From positions 248,001 through 312,000 of the forward strand of contig MU858056.1 of the NCBI GenBank assembly GCA_033297075.1: a stretch of DNA of 64,000 nucleotides, in the 5' to 3' direction. The translations under genes were made by a program, and so were the position numbers. Every line of letters begins with the position of its first letter. Position 1 is the first letter of the stretch. This DNA comes from Rhypophila decipiens (taxonomy: Eukaryota; Ascomycota; Sordariomycetes; Sordariales; Naviculisporaceae). Under the pieces are notes generated by a model. The model did not search any database, was not told the origin of the DNA, and saw nothing but the letters and a program-made list of their open reading frames with translations. Positions 21,576 through 32,998 of this stretch are shown piece after piece.

Positions 21576-24205
21576 ATGACACGGGCATCAAGTTCCAGGC
21601 CGTGTGTTGTCATTGATAAGGCCCCAAAGAAGCAGAAAGGACCAGCATCTGATGGCTCGGATTCGGATGGCTCAGAGTATGAGCACTTACTCGATCCGAA
21701 CCAATTCGACCCCATCGACGGCGAACTCGGTCATGAGCTTGATACATTCAGACCTCGGGGGTCCCGGGATACAGCCAGCTTCGACGATGACGACGGGAGC
21801 ATCAAAGGAGACGAAACACGCCATGGGGAAGACTCTCCGTACCCCGAAGTCCGAGCTGCAGTCCGAAACTATGACGAGGAGGACCTGCCCTGTAACACTG
21901 TCCGAGCCTGGACCATAGGGATGTCTCTGATTTTCCTGGGAGCGTCTATGAACACCCTTTTCTCGCTCCGGTTTCCCTCCATCAGTCTCGGTGCTCTGAT
22001 AGCTCAGATTATCGCCTGGCCGATAGGCCATGCCTGGGCACGCTTCATGCCTTCCAGGCAGTTCACCACGCTGGGACTGAAATGGAGTCTTAATCCTGGG
22101 CCTTTCAACATCAAAGAACACGCCATCATTGTGGTCATGGCTAGTGTATCCTTTTCAGTCGCCTACGCGACTGATATCATCCTAGCTCAGATGGTTTTCT
22201 ATAAGCAGGATTTTGGCATCCTTTTCCAGCTTTTGCTTACCATCTCTACGCAGAGTCTCGGGTATGGGATTGCTGGCATGATGAGGAAGTTTTTGGTCTA
22301 CCCGGCAGCCATGATCTGGCCGGGGAATCTGGTCTCCGTCACCCTCATGAACGCCATGTATGAGAAGCCGATGCCGCCAGATCCGACAATTGTCGGCGGC
22401 TCGATGCCACGGTATCGGTGGTTTTCTCTTGTCACCCTGGGGTCTTTTCTTTATTATTTCATCCCAGGGTACCTGGCCCAGTTCCTGAGCAGCTTCGCAT
22501 TTGTTACTTGGATGGCACCGGATAATCCTGTGATCAACCAGCTGTTTGGCCAGACGACAGGCTTGTCATTGTTGCCTGTCACCTTTGACTGGACGCAGAT
22601 ATCGGGTTTCATTGGCAGCCCCTTGATTCCTCCATGGCATGCCATCGCCAATACGCTGATTGGCGTCGTCGTGTTCTTCGTGTTTGGAGCCGCCGTCGTT
22701 CATTACAGCGGTGTTTGGTATGGTCCATTCTTGCCCATGAGCGACTCGGGCACCTACGATAATACTGGCAAGCCGTACGATGTGTCTCGCATCCTCACGC
22801 CGGAATTCAGACTAGACGAAGAGGCGTATAAGAAGTATTCGCCTCTGTTCCTCAGCACTACGTTTGCCCTGTCCTATGGTATGCAGTTCGCGGCCATCAC
22901 TGCGCTGGTCGTTTACACTTACTTGCATCACGGGAAAACAATATGGAGGCAGTACAGGAACAGCACCACCGAGAAGCCGGATGTGCACATGAGATTGATG
23001 ATGAAGTATAAAGAGGCGCCGACATGGTGGTACATGTCGCTTTTTGCAATTGTGAGTTTCTTGAGGCAGCGAAACGGGGCGACATACTTCTGGAACGAGC
23101 CATTAACATGATATCGGGTATAGATGCTGGCGCTGGCGTTTGTGACCATCCTCGCATGGCCGACGAACCTGACCTGGTGGGCGTTTTTGTTGGCAGTGTT
23201 CATCTCTTTTGGGTTCGCTCTGCCCATTGGGATCATACAAGCCGTGACCAACAACCAGATCGGACTGAATGTGTTGACAGAGTTCGTCTACGGCTATATC
23301 CAACCGGGGCGGCCTCTGGCCCTCATGCTGTAAGTCCCCACCTCCTTTTCCGGCAACCTGATCGGAGTTCAATCGCAATGTTTTCTTGGGTGACTGACCA
23401 CATATCCGGATCCAATGAATAGGTTCAAGACTTTTGGATACATCACATGCTCTCAGGCATTGACCTTCGTGTCGGACCTCAAGTTTGGGCATTACATGAA
23501 GATCCCTCCAAGGACAATGTTTATGGCACAGGTGGTCGCAACCACGTTTTCGTGCTTTATCCAGATCATGACGCTCAACTATGCACTCAAGACTATACCC
23601 GAGGTCTGCACCCCGACACAGCCGGAGCATTTTACCTGTCCTGGAGGAAAGGTTTTCTTTGCGGGTATGTATAGCCTTATTTCTGATTGAGAGAGAATAT
23701 ATGCTAACAGGCAGTAGCATCCGTTATTTGGGGCTTGATCGGCCCTGCACGCATGTTTTCGCCAGGTCAGATCTACTCGGGACTGTTCCTCTTCTTCATT
23801 CTAGGCGCCATCGTGCCCGTTCTCATCTGGATGGCCATCAAGAGGTGGCCCAAATCTCCAGCCAGGTTCTTGATTGCGCCATTAATCTTTGGAGGCTCCG
23901 GGGCTATCCCCCCCGCCACGCCGCTCAATTATCTGTCATGGGGCATTGTCGGCTTTGTCTTCCAGTACTTGATCCGCCACAGACACTTCAAGTGGTGGAG
24001 CAGGCTCAACTTCTTGACGTCGTCAGGTCTGGATCTGGGATTGGCCCTCGCCACGCTGGTCATCTTCTTTGCCTTTACGCTTCACAGTATCGAGGCACCC
24101 AAGTGGTGGGGCAACGACATCGTCGAGTCCACGATGGACACCAAGGGGACGGCGATTTTGAAGATTGTGCCAGAGGGGCAGACCTTTGGGCCGGCAGAAT
24201 GGTAG
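21576..24205 (+). CDS. Oligopeptide transporter, OPT family
   Basis: Four exons (21576..23051, 23124..23329, 23423..23664, 23718..24205) encode about 803 residues, typical of the family. An acidic N-terminal tail of about 90 residues contains EYEHLLDP, a [DE]xxxLL sorting signal. The OPT signature SPYPEVRAAV follows, then about 14-16 hydrophobic helices. Conserved elements include SLGALIAQIIAWPIGHAWAR, LVYPAAMIWPGNLVSVTLMN, FGFALPIGIIQAVTNNQIGL, KFGHYMKIPPR and APLIFGGSGAIPPATPLNYL. Members import tetra- to penta-peptides, glutathione or siderophore-like compounds with protons. The substrate cannot be chosen from sequence. The start is the first ATG in frame. Introns are 72, 93 and 53 nt with GT-AG ends; phases 0, 2 and 1. 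Confidence 0.94.
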
Positions 24206-27200
24206 GAGCTCTTTGTTTGTTGATAGACTCGTGTACAATATACTCGATCTGGTCGTGTGCCTGAAGCCCGTATCCGTGACAGTGTTTGCCCCCCATGTCA
24301 CAAACAATCACCCTTGCTTATCGTTTTCTTGTTAAGCTGCATAAAGCCACCGAACCTGTCATTCTTTTCACATTCTCGTTTGTTTTTCTCTGTACTTTTT
24401 CGACAAAATCTGGCTTTGGATATGCTCGCTGTAAGATCGATGGCGCAGGCACACTGAACGCGCATTTGTCGAATCGCCATCCTGTTCAGGGCCTCAACAA
24501 GGGATATCTCGCCGAAGTATGCCCATCAGACTGGGAGCGAAAGCGAGAAGGAGGAAAAGCGACCCCGTCTCACGTCTCTTGACCGCTTCAGCAAAGATCA
24601 TCTGCCATGTCAGACTAGCCTGCTCGCCCATTGCTCGGAATCTCTGTCCCGGCCCATTCATTCGAAAACTCCAACCAGTCTTGTCTCTCGTCTGGTTCCT
24701 CGTAACTTCTAGTTTGTAGTGTAGTGGCTCTACTATACCCAAACCGAGAACCCTGACGATAGCTGTTGCGCATTTGACCAACCACCGCCGGCCCAGTCGG
24801 GGTTTTCACGGCTCACCGGTTCTCGGGGAAAACTCCGAGCCAACCCCTGGCCATGATTGCGACAGCACCCACCCTCAACCTCGAAGCCAGTTCCAAGCCA
24901 CAGGCCGAACTACCGAAATATGGGACCGCGACCCTGGTTGACAGAAGAAGCAACTTTCACTGCAACCCTGGAGTTTTAGACTTGCAGCCTCTTCTCGACA
25001 CCGCTCGTGCCCCTTGTAAGAAACCAAGGAAGAAAAGCCAAGAGCGCTTATTAAGCATAATTGCTTCTATTCTAACCTCTACCGAACTAGCCGAACTTCT
25101 CTGTTTCTAGCTTCTCTCGTACCTGAAACCCTTTGTTCACTCGACACGTCAACACAGAGCCGCTCGATGGCGCTTTTTGGCTCGGCAGATGATGATAACC
25201 TCCTTTCCTAACCTTACCCTGTGTGGTTTTGGACAGGACAAGGCACACCTCGACTCGCTCACGCTGACATGCCTTTCCCAGTGTCGCCTTCCTTGGCCAC
25301 TCAGCTTACTCTCGGTGTGTTATACTGCATTACGGATATCGACCTTTGCATCGAAGTTTGATCATGCCAGCCAGATGCTGCCAGCCACACTGCAGAACTC
25401 GTCAGATTTTCTTTCCAGACTCTTCTTTCACGGCTACTACGGAGTACAAACAACAAGATCACAACCCCTGAGTAATCTTCAGGACGGGGCGGCGCAGAGT
25501 GGAAAAAATGTATTGCCTCTTTTCTGGCTCTCGATACGACGGGTCGCGAATCGGCATGCACAGTGCCTTCTGCTTGCTTGATATGACGCCGGCTCTTACG
25601 CCTACTCTTCCCGGCCTGTCACCGCATGGGTCTTTGCATTTCACCTCCGAAGCCGCATCAAAGTCCATCTTTCTTATCAGCATCCTCTTCATTTTGTCCC
25701 CTTCCCTTTCTCTTTGACCCAGCAAGATTCCACGCTCGGATCTCTTTCTGGTTCGTGGGCTCAGGCGGTTTTATCATGAGGAAAGCTCACACCGATGGAC
25801 AAGGAAGATTTGGAGTTGCATAGGAATGGTATGATCGAATCCCATACTCAATGGTATGAGGTGCCTGACCAAGCTTTGTTCACAAAATCCAGCCTATCGG
25901 GGAAGCTACCAGGTTGTGGATTTTTTAGGTACAGCTGTCCGGGGATGCAAGTGCTCCGTCTGTCGTGCTGTATAGTGACCTTGTTCTCTTCTTGTTCGAG
26001 CCTCCATCCATGACAAGCGGTGCTATACGGAAAGTAATGTGGGTGGGTTGGCTGTCAAGATATGTTCCGTTGGGGCGTCACCGCCGTTGATGAGGGAGCT
26101 CCAGAGACCAGGTTACGGTTATAGATGCCCACTTGGGAAGCTCCGCCAGCTGGGTAACCAATAACGGTCAGCTTCATGTTGCAAGTCTTCGCGGTCCAAT
26201 GTTACCATTTTACTCCATCATTTGTCAATGCTAAACACGAAACATACCTACACCCTTAGCAGTCAGGCAGTTTCTCCTGTTCCTGGATCAGGTATTGTTG
26301 TGTTGCGTTCCTTCCCGCCATACTAGGGGGAGCACTTTCCGCCTGCATCCTGCGGTAATCACATGGACGGGATATCCACCATTCCGTGCGTATCTATCGG
26401 TCCGTACCACCTCTCGCGTCTTTCCTTCCTCCTTTACTCCGGGCAAGTGGAAAAAACTTTTCATCCAGGACACTAACTAAGACTGGCTGGAAGCAGACTA
26501 GAAGTCGAAGGAAGCCAAGGGCCCGTGAGTGGAGAAACACTTTGACAGGTCTGAATTCCCCGACTTCCAAGGACTCGGGTCACCAAGCCGATTTTGGTCG
26601 CGCTCTCCTCTCCCAAGCTTGCTAGCTCTCGAGCCAAAAGTTTGGACCACCCAACAAGTGGTGAAATATCTAGATTTCCAGCTTCTCGGTCATTGCGCCG
26701 TTCTTTTTCTTTGCTTTTTCTTTCTCGACCCTTGACTCGCTTGCAAAGAGACCTCAGTGGCTTGCAATCTTGCATACGAGACCCCCCTTTACGACTCCCA
26801 GAGACGAATGCATCTGTTTGTCGTTTCTCTCGTCCTTACCCTTGCCATCTTGTTTTTCTGTCCTGTCCAATCGGTTTGCACGTTGCTGCTGCCACCAGTC
26901 AAACCCACATGAGCCTCACCATCTGGGATATCAGGTTCTTGACGACCCCCTCCACCTCGTCGTCCTGGCAGCTGTTTTCTTTCTCGGCGTTTCTCGTCCC
27001 GTCTGAGGTGAGCCATGGCTGATGCTCAGCCATTGCTACGCTCTGCTTCACTTCCTGACATCATTTACCTTTCTGAGCTCCAGACGCATGGTTTCTGATT
27101 AGTGTGCGCGGCATCGTCTGATCGATCGTTCCCATTGGTAACCAGTGGCCTTCTTGTCTTAGAGTTGCAGACCCTAAACGACAGATACCGCCTAGAGCTG

Positions 27201-28601
27201 CCATTGGTATCATTTATCTGTGATATGGGCCGAGTTGACTCGCTTTCACAAAATTCTGATATATCTGGCTTGACTTTCCATCATTGGCCCTCTTTGCGCA
27301 CCCTCCAGTCTTTCTTGCCACATGGGATGACTCCGGAAGCTCTATTCCTTGACAGCCCGGAACAATCAGCAGATCGACCCAGTCTTTCACCGTGAGACGA
27401 TGCCCTAATCCCTAAGTAGGGTTTGGCAATATCTTTCCATCGAGATCCCAAGTTCACAACATCCCTGCCACACCTTTCAAAGCTTGACATCACCCTGCCT
27501 CCTTATTCCCAGTTGGCCCAACTTCTCGTGGAGATGATCTGCTCTTTATTATATGATTTCACTATTCCATATTTGGGCTCCTAAGGATCAGCTGTCAAGG
27601 ACAGGCCCCCGGGCCCTACGGTGAATAGCCAATGGGGTCAAATAGCGGTCAAAAGCAAAGAAAGGAGAAGGAGGCAAACCGTTCTCTTCCAAGGGTGTGT
27701 GCATACCGTACTGGCTTCCCAGATTTTTCACTCGCTCTGGAGGCCTGCATGTTTCTACGGTGGCTTGCCTCCCGTCCCCATGCAAGCAACCACCGAGACC
27801 CGTCTACTCGGCGTGGCCAGGGCCCCTGGATTCCGGAACAAAGCGGGGACTTCTCGACGACGTCTTTGGGTCCAAGAGCCTGCTCATCAAGGGGAGCCGG
27901 TCCAGCTACTATCGATGATCAGAGCTTGGCACAAAACGTGGTCGTCAACCTTGACTGGCCGACTAGATGAAACCAGCAAATTGCAGTGCGATGTCGGTCC
28001 TGTCTGTGGGCCTGGGGTTCTTGTCTATCATGGATTCATGGCTCAGTGCGCCCTGGGATAGTCCATCCGGCGGACTGTTGCATGGCTAATCTCAGGATGG
28101 GATGGTGTGACTCCAGTTGTTGAGTCCTTTGGGCAACCAAACTGCTTGTGCTCCCACCAACATGAGCTCCTTGTGTGTCGAGAGAGCCGTCGATGATGGG
28201 CAGATCTGTGCAAGTTTGTGGCTGAACCACCTCAACTGAATTTTCTTATCGCTGTCATTGACTATCCTGGTCAGTCAGACAAGGGCTTGTCTGATATGAC
28301 AACAGTCTCGACGTTTGTGCCTGGACTGTGTATAAATAGGCTGGAAGGTAGCCATGGTCTCCCCTTCATGTCCAGTGCTTCCCATCTCAGTCACGTTACT
28401 ACAAGTCATTGAAAGCCATTGTTTCTTCCCGGGTACCCTTCCCTTAGGTCTTGTCACTCACCCACTCTGCTCTACGTACCACAACATCACTGGCCAGACC
28501 CCCAACGCCTCATTCTTTCACTTTGGGGCTCACTGATATCCTCACAATATACAAACATTCGCCATCTATCCAGCTGCGCAAAGGTCAAGCCAGGGTTCAC
28601 C
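24206..28601. other. Large intergenic region (4.4 kb), no gene seen
   Basis: All frames on both strands are short and unlike known proteins. I see no transposase, reverse transcriptase or tRNA. The final 300 bases contain the promoter of the dioxygenase gene, with a TATA box at 28331. The rest could be a long regulatory region or non-coding transcript unit, or gene relics too decayed to read. Confidence 0.5.
28331..28338 (+). promoter_or_regulatory. TATA box upstream of the dioxygenase gene
   Basis: A perfect tataaata lies about 270 bases before the start codon. It suggests a regulated promoter, as expected for a catabolic enzyme. The leader length is inferred. Confidence 0.5.
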
Positions 28602-29713
28602 ATGGGACAACTTCTGCCACTTGTTGATCCTGCGATGGCAGCCCTCGGTCTTGGGTCAGCTAATGCTAAGACCTATAAACTGGAGAAGCCACAGTATGAC
28701 ACCAAGTTCACGGATCTAGTCATTGGTGCGACTGGGCCCAAAGCACACCCACGTTTGGCACAAATTATGCCTAGCCTTCTCCGACATCTTCACAACTTTG
28801 CCCGGGAGGTCAATATCACAGTCTCTGAGTGGACTATGGCGGTAGATTTTGCAAGTCATGTCCCATATCTTGGTTAAGAACTTTTCTCGAACACGGGCTT
28901 CAGAATCAGCTGTACCATCGGAACAACAACTAACTATCGGCTTGGCATATATAGATTAATGAGTGTGGGAAAATGTCCGATGAACAGCGGAATGAGACAC
29001 AACTACTTTGTGACATTCTCGGCCTTGAAAGCCTTGTTGACGAGATCACGGCCAACCAGTTGGCGACATCCACCACAGAAACCCCATCTGCCATTCTTGG
29101 ACCATTCTACCGCCACGATGCCCCTCTTCTTCCCAATGGCAGCTCCATCGTCACCCTCAGTCCTTCACTCCCGTGGTACGAGCAGGCCATTGCCGACTCT
29201 GCCTACTTGACCGGCCAGGTCTTATCATCATCTGGCGGAGGCAAGCCCATCCCACTCAGAAATGCCATCGTGGATGTGTGGCACTCGGCGCCCAATGGAC
29301 TCTACGAGCAGCAAGATACCACACAGCCAGAGATGAACCTGCGCGGCAGGTTCGTGACGGACGCGAATGGTCGGTATTCCCTTTACTGCTTGCGCCCGAC
29401 GGCGTACCCAATCCCGGATGACGGCCCGGCCGGCAAGCTGCTGTCACTGTTGGACAGACACCCGTGGAGGCCGGGCCATATCCATTTCATCGTCTCGGCT
29501 CTAGGACATCGCTCTCTCACCACGCAGATCTTCGACAGTAGGGATGAGTATATCAAGCAAGACTCCGTCTTTGCCGTCAAGGAGGAGCTCATTGTTGATT
29601 TCAAGCCTCGCCAAGGGGACCCACAGGCCAAGTGGGAGCTGGAGTATGATTTTGTGCTGGGATTGATGGCGGACCAAGGGGAGGAGGAGAAGGATGAGGC
29701 TGCTGTCCTTTGA
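28602..29713 (+). CDS. Intradiol ring-cleavage dioxygenase (hydroxyquinol/catechol 1,2-type)
   Basis: Two exons (28602..28850, 28955..29713) encode about 335 residues. The N-terminal helical dimerisation domain (IMPSLLRHLHNFAREVNITV) is completed across the intron as AVDFINECGKMSDEQRNETQ. The catalytic domain has the four Fe(III) ligands with the correct spacing: Tyr about 200 (NGLYEQQD), Tyr about 234 (RPTAYPIPDDGP), His about 258 and 260 (WRPGHIHF). The enzyme opens aromatic diols between the two hydroxyls, feeding the beta-ketoadipate route. LGPFYRHDAP and the overall sequence favour hydroxyquinol over protocatechuate. The intron begins GC, not GT (donor gcaagt), ends tatag, and has a perfect ctaac branch site. 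No pathway partners lie next to it. Confidence 0.88.
28851..28954 (+). other. GC-AG intron in the dioxygenase gene
   Basis: The only join that preserves the domain uses donor gcaagt at 28851 and acceptor atatag ending 28954. A branch-like actaact lies about 25 bases before the acceptor. GC donors with a strong remaining consensus form a small minority of fungal introns. Confidence 0.8.
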
Positions 29714-30410
29714 GGCAGCCTTTCACCTCGTCTCTTACATGATCATTTTCGTATTCACTCCGGGAAAAAAGACGGGTCGGGTGCATGATCGGTTTGGTTT
29801 GGCTCGGCTTTATAGATTTCTTCCGTTACGGGTGTTTCCTTTTATTCCCTTTTCTTTTTTCATAGTGAACATTATGGGCTACGGGATAGACAGGCAAGGG
29901 TGATAATGGTCTCTTACAGCTCTGGCTCTTATCTCTATGATACTACTACTAGGTAATGGTGTAAGCTCTCCGCGCTGCATATATAGAATTAAAAAAGAAT
30001 TGAGCTCATCTTGAAGAATAGGACCTCCTGGGAATCACACATTGGCAAAGTCTCTTGAAATTTTTTAATGCCCAAATAAGACCTTTAATTACAGTATACA
30101 TGATATGCAGGTACCGTGTGTAGGACTACTGCGTAAGGAATTTTTACGTTACATGCATATCCCCAACCCAGCGAGTTGCGGATAACAGTGGGGCGATTCC
30201 AGAGACCCACACTAGCTTTTTCATGATCACGTCCAGTGGAATTAATTGAATGACGGCGTGAAAGGGAAGCTGTTGGGTCCGTCACTTTTGCGTCCTCGAT
30301 CGTACATACGACACTATCCTTCCCGAACCCCGACCTCCAGCCCCAAGAACCTGAATCCCCGTAGTATCTCAGCACCATAGATTGCGAAAACACTCAACCA
30401 ATACGTCTCA
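29714..30410. other. Intergenic region before CBP3, no gene seen
   Basis: This is the presumed 3' region of the dioxygenase gene and promoter of CBP3. No conserved frame was found. Confidence 0.5.
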
Positions 30411-31531
30411 ATGGCCTGCAGAGGGTGTAGCAAATCGGGCCTCAGGCTCGTTACTCGAGGCGCAACACCAACAAGCTCCCGGGCGAGCTTCCTCGAGACC
30501 AATACAAACCTCGCGCGGATAGTATCATCAAGCACGCGACCTGCTCTCTCTCAGAAGCAGCAAAGAAACCCAAGATACCGCAGCTTACACACCTCTACCA
30601 AACGGCCATCACCCGCCGAAAACAACATCTCCGAGGATGCAAAGCAACCACCAGTACCGAAACCTGTAGGGGGTCTGGCCAAACTACTCAAAAGCGCGGT
30701 CGGCACCAATACTACATATGCCCTCTACGGGATGACGGAGTCCTGGGCGAAATTATGCGCCAAGCAGGCGGAATACACCATCAGCAAGGAAGATCGAAAG
30801 GCGGATAAGATCAAGACGACAGAGGAGGGTGAGGAGGTCGGGATAAGTAGCGGTGGTATTTGGCATAATGGTTCGTTTCATCTCGCCTTTCTTTCACCCA
30901 AACAAGCAAACAGGCAAACAAATACAACACATAAGACAGTTGAACTGACAGGATTAAAAAAAAACCAGAATTCCATCTCCTCCCAACATTCAGCACCTGG
31001 TCCCAAGTAGGCATGCTACACATGTACCTCCTCGCGGTGCGCTTCCGCGCCCTGGACAAGGAATCCCACGACAAGTGGCAGAAACAGCTGGTCGACCACT
31101 TCTTTTATCTTGCCGAAGCCAAGATGGACGTGGCGCACGACATGAGCTCGTCGTCGCTCCGCCAGCGCTACCTCAAGGACTTGTTTGTCCAGTGGCGCGG
31201 CGTTATTCTGGCATATGACGAAGGTCTGGTCAAGGGCGATGCTGTGCTTGCTTCGGCGGTCTGGAGGAATTTGTTCAAGGCGAGGGAGGATGTTGATTTG
31301 AGGGTTCTTGCTGCTGTTGTTGGGTGGATGAGGAATTGTCTCAGGATGCTGGATCGGGCCGAGGATGCGGACTTGCCGCTTGTTGTTGACACGTTGTTTG
31401 CTACTAAAAAGGCGAGTGATGAGCTGCCGGTTGTGGATGGCTGGTCGGGGGTTGTTGAGGTCGTTGTGAATCAAGATGCGCCGGTGGCAGGTGGTGAAGG
31501 GACCGCGAAAAATACGTCGAGGTTTTCGTAA
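30411..31531 (+). CDS. CBP3: Cytochrome bc1 complex assembly factor Cbp3 (UQCC1)
   Basis: Two exons (30411..30870, 30969..31531) encode about 340 residues. The first 60 residues are rich in Arg, Ser and Thr with almost no acids, a mitochondrial presequence. The ubiquinol-cytochrome c chaperone domain runs from about residue 100 and includes the join IWHNEFHLLPTFSTWSQVGM, then HMYLLAVRFRALDKESHDKW and LKDLFVQWRGVILAYDEGLV. Cbp3, with Cbp6, binds mitochondrial ribosomes and newly made cytochrome b, promoting its translation and assembly into complex III. The intron donor is gttcgt (unusual +3/+4 bases) and the insertion point is phase 1. The gene converges on DHFR, with 325 bases between stops. 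Confidence 0.91.
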
Positions 31532-31856
31532 TGGAGCTGCACGGCTGAGGGTCGATGGGATGGAACTGTATCATAGTGTATCACTCTGTATCATATATGT
31601 AAAGATATGTCGAGCATGGACACAGCGAGGAAAGTGTAGGTACTATGGATTGTAATATACCCGCTTCGTTATTCGAATCGTACATGACCGCGAGGCCACT
31701 CAACACCCGTGAGTAATATTATTCACCAGTACCTAGTTAAAGGAGTTGAATATATTTCTTTGCCTTCACTCTCTCATATAGCCCTGGGTGATCTCCACGT
31801 CTTGCCTTGAGAGAAACCCCAACCATTCCTCTCGATCCTTCAGCGAGAGACTGCTC
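31532..31856. other. Convergent spacer between CBP3 and DFR1
   Basis: A short spacer holding the 3' ends of two converging genes. Nothing else is seen. Confidence 0.55.
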
Positions 31857-32573
31857 CTACCGCTCCCACATCTGAAACTCGTACCTTGTCCCATTCTCCT
31901 CTTGGACACCCTCAGGAACATTTTCCCCAACCCAATCATCAAAATTTTCCTTTGAACTCCGTTTCCACTCCCCCCCGTTGTTGTTGTTATCATCACCAAG
32001 AACAAGCGGGAAAAATGTATCACACTCAAAATCTGAAAGCACCCTCGTAAGAAGGATCCTCTTGGTCTGCGGTGACTTCAGCGCCGCACCGTAGATTTGT
32101 CCGCCTCCTATGACAAAGATCTTGCCTGTGTTGGTTCTCCTCTCGCCAAGGTAAGAAAGGGCTTGTTCCAATGACGGCGCCATGATGACCTCGTTATCGC
32201 CCTTCTTTTCATTTTCGTCCACTACTCCTGCGCCGGGGCTTGTTTGAGAAGGAGATAAAGAGGCAGCAGACCGTGAAATAACCACATTCAACCTCCCCTT
32301 CAAAGGCCGGAACCGAGGCGGGATGCTATCCCAGGTCTTGCGTCCCATTATGACGGCATTTTTCATGGCTGCTGCTGGTGGTGCTGTTCCGTCCTGCTGG
32401 GATGGAAGAGAAGAAGAAGAAGAAGGAGAGGGAGGAATCCTCTTGGTGACACGAGCGAAATATGCCATTTCTTTCTTGAGGCCTGTCCAAGGTAACCCGC
32501 CGTGCAGGCCGATGCCCATGTCCCGGGTTGCTGCTAGGACGAGGGTGAGTTCTAGTGGTGCTGGTGGAGGCAT
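31857..32573 (-). CDS. DFR1: Dihydrofolate reductase
   Basis: A single exon of 238 codons. It reduces dihydrofolate to tetrahydrofolate with NADPH, supplying one-carbon units for thymidylate and purine synthesis. Family landmarks are VLAATRDMGIGLHGGLPWTG (substrate and Met20-type loop), VIMGRKTWDSIP, LKGRLNVVISRS, and the NADPH-binding FVIGGGQIYGAAL. It is longer than bacterial (about 160) and vertebrate (about 187) enzymes because of two low-complexity insertions. One is Ser/Pro/Gln-rich after VTKRIPP, the other Ser/Gly/Asp-rich after VISRSAAS. Further Asn residues (DDNNNNGG) lie near the C-terminus. None interrupts a catalytic motif, so the enzyme is expected to be active. Confidence 0.96.
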   Translation of the reverse strand: MPPPAPLELTLVLAATRDMGIGLHGGLPWTGLKKEMAYFARVTKRIPPSPSSSSSLPSQQDGTAPPAAAMKNAVIMGRKTWDSIPPRFRPLKGRLNVVISRSAASLSPSQTSPGAGVVDENEKKGDNEVIMAPSLEQALSYLGERRTNTGKIFVIGGGQIYGAALKSPQTKRILLTRVLSDFECDTFFPLVLGDDNNNNGGEWKRSSKENFDDWVGENVPEGVQEENGTRYEFQMWER

Positions 32574-32998
32574 TGTATTGTGATTTTGTCTTTTTTCCCT
32601 CTTTGTTTATGGGGGTCAAGTAAAATATCGTTCGTGTACTCTTTTCGTTTATAAATTATTTGAACAAGTGCTTGTTCTTGGCAGGAAATGAGTGAGCTGA
32701 GTGGTTGTGACATAACTGGGTTCCAGATTATGCAACAATGATATGAGGTTATGCGAAATGGAAGGGCGAGGGAATATGCATGTATAGAGGCCTCGGCCAT
32801 ACACCTAAAATCAAAGGATACAATTGCTTTCAGAACAGACATTAAAGATTTGACATTTCGACCAGTCGAGCAAGATTATGATAATTACAAAAGTCTACAA
32901 CTACAGCTCAAGAAAGCTTTTTGTCCCCGCCAAGTTATTATTCCTATAGATCAGCTCGCAACCAAAGCCAACTCAATATCAAAGATTATTTGGATCGC
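32574..32998. other. Spacer between DFR1 and YPP1
   Basis: This is the promoter of the minus-strand DFR1 and the 3' region of YPP1. No gene is seen. Confidence 0.5.

Noticed and set aside
21576..29713. Secondary-metabolite or catabolic cluster (transporter plus dioxygenase)
   Set aside because: They are 4.4 kb apart, with no pathway enzymes or regulator between or beside them.
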